Positions 5,160 to 11,662 of a stretch of DNA of 12,885 bases are shown piece by piece. The stretch's first letter is position 1; every line of letters begins with the position of its first letter. The stretch is from Anaerolineaceae bacterium UBA2260 (GTDB lineage: Bacteria > Chloroflexota > Anaerolineae > Anaerolineales > Anaerolineaceae), in NCBI GenBank assembly GCA_002347485.1, contig DDXM01000039.1:1-12885 (forward strand). The letters run 5' to 3'. The notes under the pieces are model-generated. The model saw only the letters and a program-made list of their open reading frames with translations. It did not search any database and had not been told where the DNA came from. The position numbers and the translations under genes are program-made.

Positions 5160-8057
5160 GTGAATAGGACAATCAACTTGACGATCAACAACGAGGAGAA
5201 AACGCTTGTCGTAGGACCGGAGGAGTCGCTGCTCGACGCGCTGCGCAATGCGCTCTACTACAGCGTGAAATTTGGCTGCGGTACCGGGGAATGCGGCAGC
5301 TGCACGGTACTCCTCGATGGAAAACCGGTCAAGAGCTGTTCTACCAAAGCCGTGGAAGCAGAAGGAAAACACGTGACCACGCTTGAAGGGTTGAGCATCG
5401 ACGGCGAACCCGGGGTGATCCAGCAGGCTTTCATGGAAACCGGCGCCATCCAGTGCGGTTATTGTTCACCCGCTACCATTCTCACGGCCAAAGCCCTGCT
5501 CGACCGGAATCCCTCCCCCACGGACGAGCAAATCCGCAAGGCGATGAACCCGGTACTGTGCCGCTGCACGGGTTATGTGCGCGGTGTTGACGCGATAAAA
5601 CGCGCCGCCGCGGTATTGCGCGGGGAACAGGTCGCGCCTTTCGATCACATCGCCCGTGAACTGCCGGATGATATTTCCAAAATTGACATTCCCGAAGAAT
5701 TTTTCCGCAAGGACGGCGGCACCGCCCCACTACCGCCCCTGGTATACACACCGAAAAGCATGAAGAAGACCACCATGGTGGGTAAATCCGCCGTGAAAGT
5801 GGACGCCCGAAAACTCGCGCTCGGTAAGCCGGTCTTCACCGACGATTTCCGTGTTCCCGGCATGCTCTACGCCGCCATGCTCACCAGCCCGCACGCGCAC
5901 GCGCGCATTAAAAAGATCGACACCAGCAAGGCGCACGCGCTGCCGGGTGTGCACGCGGTTCTGACCCACCAGGACGTGCCGCGCGTCAAGTACGCCAGCG
6001 GCGGTCAGAGTTACCCGCAGCCCCTGCCTTTTGACCAGGTGAGCCTGGATAACAAGGTGCGCTTCGTGGGCGACCGCGTGGCGGTCGTTGCGGCGGAAAC
6101 TCTCGAGATCGCCAACAAAGCCCTCGAGCTGATCGAAGTCGAATACGAAGTGCTGCCAGCAGTGGTGGACATGGAAGAGGCCATGCGCGACGACGCGCCG
6201 GTCATCCATGACGAGGAAGACAGCGAGGGTATCTTTGACCGCGAGCACAACATTGTCTACCACATCGAAGCCAAGGTGCGCGATGTGGACAAGGCATTCG
6301 CCGAAGCCGACCACGTGTTCGAAGGGGAGTACCACACGCAAAAGCAGCAGCATGTGCACATCGAGCCACACGTGTGCATCACTTATTTCGATGAAGATGA
6401 CCGGTTGGTCGTGCGTACCAGCACCCAGGTGCCCTTCCATACCCGCCGCATCATCGCGCCGCTGATCGGCCTGCCTATCAAGCAGATCCGCGTGATCAAG
6501 CCGCGCATTGGCGGCGGTTTCGGTAACAAGCAGGAAGTGCTGATCGAAGACCTGTGCGCCCACCTGACGCTGAAGACCAGGCGACCGGTGCGCATGGAAT
6601 ATACCCGCCAGCAGGAGTTCACCAGTTCGCGTTCACGCCACGCCACCACCATCCGCTATAAGGTGGGGGTCAAGGGAGATACGGTCACATCCATGGACCT
6701 TTACCTTATCGGTGACACCGGCGCGTACGCCACGCACGGGCTCACTGTCAACATGGTCGGCGGCTTCAAGGGGCTCACGCTCTACAACTCGCCCGCCGCG
6801 CGCTTCGTGAGCGATGTGGTGTACACCAACACGGCGGTGGCAGGCGCTTTCCGCGGTTACGGCAGCATGCAATGCGAGTACGGCATTGAGGTGCTGATGA
6901 GCGAGATCGCGGAAAAGCTTGGCTTTGACGTGATCGAGTTCAAACGCAAAAACTGGATCAAGGTCGGCGACGACATGTACCTTTCCCAGCAGTTGGGCGA
7001 GGGGCGCACCGGCGTCAAGCAAGCGCTCGACACCAGCGCCTTCGACCAGTGCGTGGACATTGGCAACAAGATCATGGACTTCAAAGCCAAGCAGGCGCGT
7101 TACCGCAACCAGACCGGGCGCTACCGCCGCGGGGTGGGCATGGCGGTGGTGCTGCACGGCAGCAGTGTTGCCAACCTCGATATGGCGTCTGCCACGTTGA
7201 AAATGAACGATGATGGGTCGTTTAACCTCACGATGGGCGCGACCGACCTGGGTACCGGCTCCGACACCGTGCTGGCGCAGATCGCCGCTGAAGTGCTGAA
7301 TATCGACCTGGATGATCTCATCGTGTATTCCTCGGATACCGATTTCACCCCCTTCGACAAGGGCGCGTATGCCAGCAGCACCACCTACCTCACCGGTGAG
7401 GCGGTGCGCAAGACCGCCGAGAATATCAAGCGCCAACTTTTCGAGCAGGCGGCGGTGATGTGGGGCTTGCCAGACACCACCGGGCTTGAGCTGGGGCACA
7501 AGAAGGTCATCGCGCCGAACGGCAAGGAGTTGAGCTACGAGAAGATCGGCCTCGCCAGTCTGCACCAGCAGAACCAGCACCAGATCATGGCGACCGAGTC
7601 GCATGTCAGCCCTGTCAGCCCGCCGCCAACCGCCGCGCAGTTCCTGGAGATCGTGGTGGACACCGAGACTGGCAAGGTCGATGTGGAGCGTATGCTGATG
7701 GTGGTCGATTGCGGGCGGGTGATCAACCCGGTCACCGCCGCCGGGCAGGTGGAAGGCGGAATGGCGCAGGGCCTGGGCTTCGCGTTGACCGAGGACATGG
7801 TGTACTCGCCCGAGGGTCAGCCGCTCAATCCCAACCTGAAGGATTACAAGGTGCCGCGCGCCGCGGAGATGCCGGTGATGGACGTGATCTTTGTGGAAAC
7901 CGATGAGCCGAGCGGACCTTACGGCGTCAAATCGGTGGCCGAGATCGCCATCGACGGCGTCGCGCCCGCCATGGCCAGCGCTATCCACAACGCCATCGGC
8001 GTGTGGCTGCGTGACCTTCCGTATACTAAGGACAAGGTACTTAAAGCGTTGGGCTGA
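5160..8057 (+). CDS. XdhD-like molybdenum hydroxylase: 2x[2Fe-2S] and molybdopterin domains in one chain
   Basis: This 965-aa protein is a xanthine dehydrogenase-family hydroxylase with iron-sulfur and molybdenum parts fused and no FAD domain. The plant-type [2Fe-2S] cluster is bound by Cys40, 45, 48 and 60, and the second cluster by Cys99, 102, 134 and 136. The Mo-pterin part follows from about residue 205, with GGGFGNKQ (451-458), GAFRGYG (562-568), DLGTGSDTVLAQIAAEVL and, near the end, KSVAE with Glu928. This Glu is 37 residues from the C-terminus and matches the catalytic Glu of Desulfovibrio aldehyde oxidoreductase. The layout is that of that oxidoreductase, but the sequence is closer to E. 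coli XdhD/YgfN as I remember it (GDRVAVVAAE, FDKGAYASS, IHNAIGVWLR); unlike XdhD, all cluster cysteines are intact here. The substrate is unknown (a purine, aldehyde or N-heterocycle). The GTG start is set by GGAGG at 5150-5154. It lies upstream of the selenoprotein gene and downstream of DUF364. Confidence 0.9.
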   Translation: MNRTINLTINNEEKTLVVGPEESLLDALRNALYYSVKFGCGTGECGSCTVLLDGKPVKSCSTKAVEAEGKHVTTLEGLSIDGEPGVIQQAFMETGAIQCGYCSPATILTAKALLDRNPSPTDEQIRKAMNPVLCRCTGYVRGVDAIKRAAAVLRGEQVAPFDHIARELPDDISKIDIPEEFFRKDGGTAPLPPLVYTPKSMKKTTMVGKSAVKVDARKLALGKPVFTDDFRVPGMLYAAMLTSPHAHARIKKIDTSKAHALPGVHAVLTHQDVPRVKYASGGQSYPQPLPFDQVSLDNKVRFVGDRVAVVAAETLEIANKALELIEVEYEVLPAVVDMEEAMRDDAPVIHDEEDSEGIFDREHNIVYHIEAKVRDVDKAFAEADHVFEGEYHTQKQQHVHIEPHVCITYFDEDDRLVVRTSTQVPFHTRRIIAPLIGLPIKQIRVIKPRIGGGFGNKQEVLIEDLCAHLTLKTRRPVRMEYTRQQEFTSSRSRHATTIRYKVGVKGDTVTSMDLYLIGDTGAYATHGLTVNMVGGFKGLTLYNSPAARFVSDVVYTNTAVAGAFRGYGSMQCEYGIEVLMSEIAEKLGFDVIEFKRKNWIKVGDDMYLSQQLGEGRTGVKQALDTSAFDQCVDIGNKIMDFKAKQARYRNQTGRYRRGVGMAVVLHGSSVANLDMASATLKMNDDGSFNLTMGATDLGTGSDTVLAQIAAEVLNIDLDDLIVYSSDTDFTPFDKGAYASSTTYLTGEAVRKTAENIKRQLFEQAAVMWGLPDTTGLELGHKKVIAPNGKELSYEKIGLASLHQQNQHQIMATESHVSPVSPPPTAAQFLEIVVDTETGKVDVERMLMVVDCGRVINPVTAAGQVEGGMAQGLGFALTEDMVYSPEGQPLNPNLKDYKVPRAAEMPVMDVIFVETDEPSGPYGVKSVAEIAIDGVAPAMASAIHNAIGVWLRDLPYTKDKVLKALG

Positions 8058-8122
8058 GCCTAACGACGGGCTAAAAACAACATTGGATTGTCACAAATTA
8101 AGGTATACGCCGGTAAATTTTG

Positions 8123-8137
8123 AAAGGAGGTTTAATG
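8123..8137 (+). promoter_or_regulatory. Strong ribosome site at the first peroxiredoxin start
   Basis: AAAGGAGG (8123-8130) lies 4 nt before ATG 8135. A second equally strong site, AAAAGGAGG (8223-8231), lies 5 nt before the in-frame ATG 8237. The two predict 235-aa and 201-aa forms of the same protein. Confidence 0.6.
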
Positions 8138-8842
8138 GCAGACACGAAAGATGGATGTGTAAAACCTGTAAAGGGACCCATAATCACTGTAGCAGAAACT
8201 TCCTCAACAAATCCTATCGTTGAAAAGGAGGTGTCAATGATTCAAGCCAAGGTCGGAAAACCCGCTCTGGATTTTGAACTGACCGCGTTCCATAACGGCG
8301 GGTTTAAAAATGTAACCCTTTCTGATTACAAGGGCAAATGGATCGTCATTTGCTTCTACCCAGGTGATTTCACCTTTGTCTGACCGACCGAATTAACGGC
8401 AGTTGCCGTTAAATATGCAGAACTGCAGGCGCTGGGCGTTGAAGTTCTCGCCATCAGCACTGACAGCCGCTTCTCTCACAAAATCTGGCAGGAGGAGGAG
8501 CTTTCCAAGATGGTGGAGGGGGGTGTGCCCTTCCCATTGCTTTCTGACGCGGGCGGTAGGGTGGGTTCCATCTACGGAGTTTATGATGAAACCGCGGGGG
8601 TGGATATCCGGGGGAGATTCCTGATCGATCCCGATTTCAATATACGTGCCATGGAGGTGCTGACGCCCGAAGTGGGACGCAACGTGGCTGAATTGATCCG
8701 CCAGGTCAAAGCCTTCCAGCATGTCGTGGCAACCGGTGAGGTGACTCCCTCGGGCTGGCAGCCCGGCAAGCCCACGCTCACACCGGGACCGGAACTCGCT
8801 GGCAAGGTGTGGAAGGTTTGGAAGCCTGACCAGGCGTTCTGA
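8135..8842 (+). CDS. prxU: Selenocysteine-containing AhpC-type peroxiredoxin, read through an in-frame TGA (8381-8383)
   Basis: The gene encodes a thiol peroxidase of the AhpC/Prx1 type that reduces hydrogen peroxide or organic peroxides in the cytoplasm. It looks broken by TGA at 8381-8383, but both sides are in the same frame and fit the family without a gap: SDYKGKWIVICFYPGDFTFV, then Sec, then PTELTAVAVKYAEL. The TGA falls exactly where peroxidatic Cys stands in FTFVCPTE. From ATG 8237 the protein is 201 aa with Sec49, the normal family size; from ATG 8135 it gains 34 residues with a single Cys and becomes 235 aa with Sec83. The active-site Arg (DIRGRFLIDP) is kept. The C-terminal resolving Cys of AhpC (GEVCP) is Thr here (GEVTPSGW), and no Cys follows the Sec, so it works as a one-Sec enzyme that needs an external reductant. 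Translation requires SelB and tRNA-Sec encoded elsewhere. It follows the molybdenum hydroxylase by 77 nt and ends at the hairpin at 8873-8904. Confidence 0.88.
8381..8412 (+). promoter_or_regulatory. UGA-Sec codon and bacterial SECIS hairpin
   Basis: Nine nucleotides after the UGA (8381-8383) a perfect 8-bp stem forms: TTAACGGC at 8393-8400 pairs with GCCGTTAA at 8405-8412 and closes the tetraloop AGTT. The second loop base is G (8402), 18 nt after the UGA. This fits the known bacterial SECIS rules: a small apical loop with G in the first two positions, about 16-37 nt from the UGA. It lies inside the coding sequence, as expected for SelB binding. Confidence 0.85.
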
Positions 8843-8872
8843 TACTCATTTATATAAACCGGCGTAAAACAG

Positions 8873-8904
8873 CTGGAGGTTGACGGGTGACCGGAAACCT
8901 CCAG
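8873..8904 (+). terminator. Hairpin terminator after the peroxiredoxin gene
   Basis: A perfect 9-bp stem, CTGGAGGTT (8873-8881) with AACCTCCAG (8896-8904), has an inner CGG/CCG pairing in the loop and is followed by TTTAATT. It lies 31 nt after the stop and separates the gene from the T-box leader. Confidence 0.7.
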
Positions 8905-8933
8905 TTTAATTATGAAAACCTCAATATTTGGAG

Positions 8934-8939
8934 TATAAT
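8934..8939 (+). promoter_or_regulatory. -10 element of the thrS T-box transcript
   Basis: A perfect TATAAT lies just after the preceding terminator and just before the T-box leader. The -35 position holds only a weak match (TATGAA at 8911-8916, 17-nt spacing). It predicts transcription start near 8946. Confidence 0.5.
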
Positions 8940-8945
8940 AGGTGC

Positions 8946-9203
8946 AATTAACACAGCGTTGACCGGGACGAGTAGTTGCGATCCGTTCCACCAGAGAGAA
9001 GGAACCACCGGCTGAAAGTTCCTTCAGGAAGACACAACGAAAACCCCCCGCGAGCTTGAGCCTTAACCGGGGTCACTCCCGCAGTACGGCGAACGGCTGA
9101 CCCCGTTACCAGTCCAAAGAGATGATCTGTCATCCTGGCAGACCAATCTGGGTGGAACCGCGAAGCCTACGCTCTCGCCCCAGTGACCGGGCGAGATTTT
9201 TTG
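8946..9203 (+). promoter_or_regulatory. T-box riboswitch, threonine-specific, controlling thrS
   Basis: The leader has the parts of a tRNA-sensing T-box in order: Stem I with a GAGTAG element (8970-8975), an AGAGAG element (8993-8998) and GCTGAAAG (9011-9018). The specifier loop is closed by GTTG/CAAC (8975-8978 with 9035-9038) and CGGG/CCCG (8964-8967 with 9047-9050). The specifier codon is read as ACC (9043-9045), a Thr codon, matching the gene downstream. The T-box sequence GGGTGGAACCGCG is at 9150-9162. The terminator is an 8-bp stem (9173-9180 with 9189-9196) followed by six T. Uncharged tRNA-Thr is expected to stabilise the antiterminator and let thrS be read. Confidence 0.92.
9173..9203 (+). 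terminator. T-box regulated terminator
   Basis: The stem TCTCGCCC (9173-9180) with GGGCGAGA (9189-9196), an 8-nt loop and the T-run at 9197-9202 lie between the T-box motif and the thrS ribosome site. It is the OFF structure of the riboswitch. Confidence 0.88.
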
Positions 9204-9231
9204 TTTAATCATGTTCATTTTGGAGGTAAGC

Positions 9232-11016
9232 ATGGCAAACGTAAAAGAGAAGTACGAAGATTCATTGTTGTACCGCATCCGCCACTCGGCGGCGCATATC
9301 ATGGCGCAGGCGGTCCTGGAAAAATTCCCCGAGGGCAAGGTGGCCATCGGCCCACCCATCGAGGATGGGTTCTACTACGATTTCGACCTTCCCCGCGCGC
9401 TCACTCCTGAAGACCTCGAGAGCATTGAAAAACGCATGCGCGGCATCATTCAATCCGGCGTGAACTTTGAGAAAAAAGTCATCAGCGCGGACGAGGCGAA
9501 AAAGCTGTTCCACGACCAGCCGTTCAAGCTGGAGCTGATCGCGGGGCTGGAATCCGGCGAACTGGACGATGACGGCAACCCGACCGATGTAAAGCCGGAG
9601 ATTTCCATCTACACCCAGGGCGGGTTCACCGACCTCTGCCGCGGACCGCACGTAGAGAACTCGCGCCAGATCAACCCGACCGCCATCAAGCTGATGAATG
9701 TGGCAGGCGCATACTGGCGCGGCGACGAGAAACGCCCCATGTTGCAGCGCATCTACGGCACCGCGTGGAGCAAGCCCGATGAACTCAAGGATTACCTGTG
9801 GCGGCTCGAGGAAGCCAAAAAGCGCGATCACCGCAAGATCGGGCAGGAGCTCGACCTGTTCAGTATCAACGAGGAGGTCGGCGCGGGACTGGTGCTGTGG
9901 CATCCCAAGGGCGCGCGTATCCGCAAACTGATCGAGGATTTCTGGTCGCAGGAGCACATCAACAACGACTATGATTTCGTCTACACCCCGCATATCGGTA
10001 AGGCGCAGCTGTGGGAGACCAGCGGTCACCTCGGCTTCTACAAGGACAACATGTATTCGCCAGTGGATATCGAAGGGCAACAGTACTTCCTCAAACCGAT
10101 GAACTGCCCGTTCCACCTGCACATTTACAAGAACTCACTGCGCTCCTACCGCGACCTGCCGATCCGCTACGCCGAAGAAGGCACCGTGTACCGTTATGAA
10201 CGCAGCGGAGTACTGCACGGCTTGATGCGCGTACGCGGGTTCACCCAGGATGACGCGCACCACTTCTGCCGACCGGACCAGATGCCTGCGGAGATCGACT
10301 TTGTGCTCAGTTTCAGCCTGCACATCCTGCGCAGCTTCGGCTTCAGCGAAATTCACGCCTACCTCAGCACCCGGCCGGAGAAATCGGTGGGCGACCCCGC
10401 CATGTGGGAAGACGCCGAAACCGCGCTGCAGGAATCGCTCGACCGCTCAGGGCTCGACTACGATGTCGACCGCGGCGGCGGCGCCTTCTATGGACCCAAG
10501 ATCGACCTCAAGGTGAAGGATGCCATCGGTCGCGAGTGGCAGCTTTCGACTATCCAGTTCGATTTCAACGAGCCGGAGCGTTTCGACCTCACCTACATCG
10601 GTGAGGATGGTCAGCCTCACCGCCCATATATGATCCACCGGGCGCTGTTGGGCAGCCTTGAGCGCTTCTTTGGCGTGCTGATTGAGCACTACGCCGGGGC
10701 GTTCCCGGTATGGCTGGCGCCGGTGCAGGCGGCTATGATCCCCATCGCCGATCGCCACCTGGATTATGCCAGGCAGGTGGCGCAGGAACTGAAGAAAGCC
10801 GGGCTGCGCGTCATCGTCGACGACCGCCCCGAGCGCATGAACGCCAAGATCCGCGACGCGCAGAATCAGAAGATCCCTTACATGCTGGTCATCGGCGACA
10901 AGGAGCAGGAGAGCGGGCAGGTCGCGCTGCGCCTGCGCAATGGCGAGAACCCCGGTCCCATCCCCGTTGCCGACTTCATTGCGCGAGCGCATGCAGAGAT
11001 CGCCGCGAAAAGTTGA
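9232..11016 (+). CDS. thrS: Threonyl-tRNA synthetase without a TGS domain
   Basis: This class II synthetase charges tRNA-Thr with threonine. The 594-aa protein starts directly in the editing domain, with its HxxxH (His18, His22) and CRGPH (Cys136, His140) motifs. The catalytic domain has the zinc ligands Cys292 (KPMNCP), His343 (DDAHHF) and His469 (YMIHRALLGSLERF); their spacing equals that of E. coli Cys334, His385 and His511. Motif 2 is around YRYERSGVLHGLMRVRGFTQ and motif 3 around 469-480. The anticodon-binding domain fills the last 100 residues (VDDRPERMNAKIR). E. coli ThrRS has 642 residues; the N-terminal TGS domain of about 60 residues is absent here. The start at 9232 is chosen for GGAGG at 9222-9226; ATG 9211 overlaps this site. 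Expression is set by the T-box just upstream. A methyltransferase gene follows after 30 nt. Confidence 0.97.
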   Translation: MANVKEKYEDSLLYRIRHSAAHIMAQAVLEKFPEGKVAIGPPIEDGFYYDFDLPRALTPEDLESIEKRMRGIIQSGVNFEKKVISADEAKKLFHDQPFKLELIAGLESGELDDDGNPTDVKPEISIYTQGGFTDLCRGPHVENSRQINPTAIKLMNVAGAYWRGDEKRPMLQRIYGTAWSKPDELKDYLWRLEEAKKRDHRKIGQELDLFSINEEVGAGLVLWHPKGARIRKLIEDFWSQEHINNDYDFVYTPHIGKAQLWETSGHLGFYKDNMYSPVDIEGQQYFLKPMNCPFHLHIYKNSLRSYRDLPIRYAEEGTVYRYERSGVLHGLMRVRGFTQDDAHHFCRPDQMPAEIDFVLSFSLHILRSFGFSEIHAYLSTRPEKSVGDPAMWEDAETALQESLDRSGLDYDVDRGGGAFYGPKIDLKVKDAIGREWQLSTIQFDFNEPERFDLTYIGEDGQPHRPYMIHRALLGSLERFFGVLIEHYAGAFPVWLAPVQAAMIPIADRHLDYARQVAQELKKAGLRVIVDDRPERMNAKIRDAQNQKIPYMLVIGDKEQESGQVALRLRNGENPGPIPVADFIARAHAEIAAKS

Positions 11017-11046
11017 GTATGATCAAAAGATTGGTGCCAGCGAACA

Positions 11047-11619
11047 ATGAATCGTGACCCGGGTCATTTTAAGTGGCTGGCTCCATACTATGAACGCTTC
11101 ATCCAGCCCAAGGCGCCGGAACTCATTCTGGCTCAGCTAGGGCTGCCGCAGCCGGAAGGCGCCTTGCTGGATGCCGGCGGCGGGACGGGGCGGGTCGCCC
11201 AGTTCCTGGTTGGCAAAACCAACCAGGTGGTGGTGGCGGACCTGACCTTCGAGATGCTGCTGGAAGCGCGGTGGAAGGATGGGGTTACGGCGATCCACTC
11301 GCATACTGAAGAACTCCCGTTCCCGGACGAGTATTTCTGCTGCGTCATCATGGTCGACGCGCTGCATCACGTGGTTGACCAGGCAGCGACCATCCGCGAG
11401 CTGTGGCGCGTGCTCAAACCGGGCGGCAGGGTCATCATCGAGGAGCCGGATATCCGCCGTCTGCGCGTGAAATTGCTGGCGCTGGCGGAAAAACTCACCC
11501 TGATGCGCAGCCACTTTCTCTCCCCGCGCCAGATCCTCGCCCTGTTTGACGACGACCGCGCGCGCAAGCGCATCGAAGTGGATGGCTGGACGGCCTGGAT
11601 GATCCTGGAGAAGGCATAA
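11047..11619 (+). CDS. Class I SAM-dependent methyltransferase (UbiE/Methyltransf_11 type)
   Basis: The 190-aa protein is a small Rossmann-fold methyltransferase. Motif I is LLDAGGGTGRVA (40-51), followed by an acidic strand end VVVADLTFEML (70s), the motif VDALHHV (about 102-108) and LWRVLKPGGRVIIEEPD (about 119-135), all typical of the UbiE-like Methyltransf_11 group. The C-terminal part is short and has no extra domain. The substrate cannot be read from the sequence; candidates are a quinone, a lipid or another small molecule. ATG 11047 lies 30 nt after the thrS stop and has no strong Shine-Dalgarno, so it probably depends on transcription and perhaps translational coupling from thrS. There is no other in-frame start nearby upstream. 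It ends just before a strong terminator at 11629-11657, so thrS and this gene form one unit under T-box control. Confidence 0.85.
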   Translation: MNRDPGHFKWLAPYYERFIQPKAPELILAQLGLPQPEGALLDAGGGTGRVAQFLVGKTNQVVVADLTFEMLLEARWKDGVTAIHSHTEELPFPDEYFCCVIMVDALHHVVDQAATIRELWRVLKPGGRVIIEEPDIRRLRVKLLALAEKLTLMRSHFLSPRQILALFDDDRARKRIEVDGWTAWMILEKA

Positions 11620-11628
11620 AGCGATCAA

Positions 11629-11657
11629 AAATGCTCCGGAACTTTTCCGGAGCATTT
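11629..11657 (+). terminator. Rho-independent terminator and group IIC intron target
   Basis: AAATGCTCCGGAA (11629-11641) and TTCCGGAGCATTT (11645-11657) form a perfect 13-bp stem with a 3-nt loop, then ATTTG. It ends the thrS-methyltransferase unit. The intron begins 6 nt after the stem, as known for class C introns, which use terminator hairpins as targets. The A-rich left flank lets it act on the minus strand too. Confidence 0.9.
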
Positions 11658-11662
11658 ATTTG

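Noticed and set aside
6633..7988. Long minus-strand open frame (451 codons) opposite the molybdenum hydroxylase
   Set aside because: It is rich in His, Val and Arg as expected from the complement of a GC-rich gene, has no motif, and the plus strand encodes a complete conserved enzyme. The frames at 5730-6563 and 9262-10122 on the minus strand are rejected for the same reason.
8083..8109. Promoter for the peroxiredoxin gene (TTGGAT with TATACG, 15-nt spacing)
   Set aside because: The match and spacing are too poor to list as a feature. Read-through from the hydroxylase gene is just as likely, as no terminator lies between them.
8381..8383. In-frame TGA taken as a nonsense mutation making the peroxiredoxin a pseudogene
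   Set aside because: The codon replaces the catalytic Cys exactly, the frame continues without any other damage to 8842, and a SECIS-type hairpin follows at the right distance.
8581..8991. Minus-strand open frame across the peroxiredoxin end and the T-box leader
   Set aside because: It overlaps a conserved gene, a terminator and a structured riboswitch and shows no protein family features.
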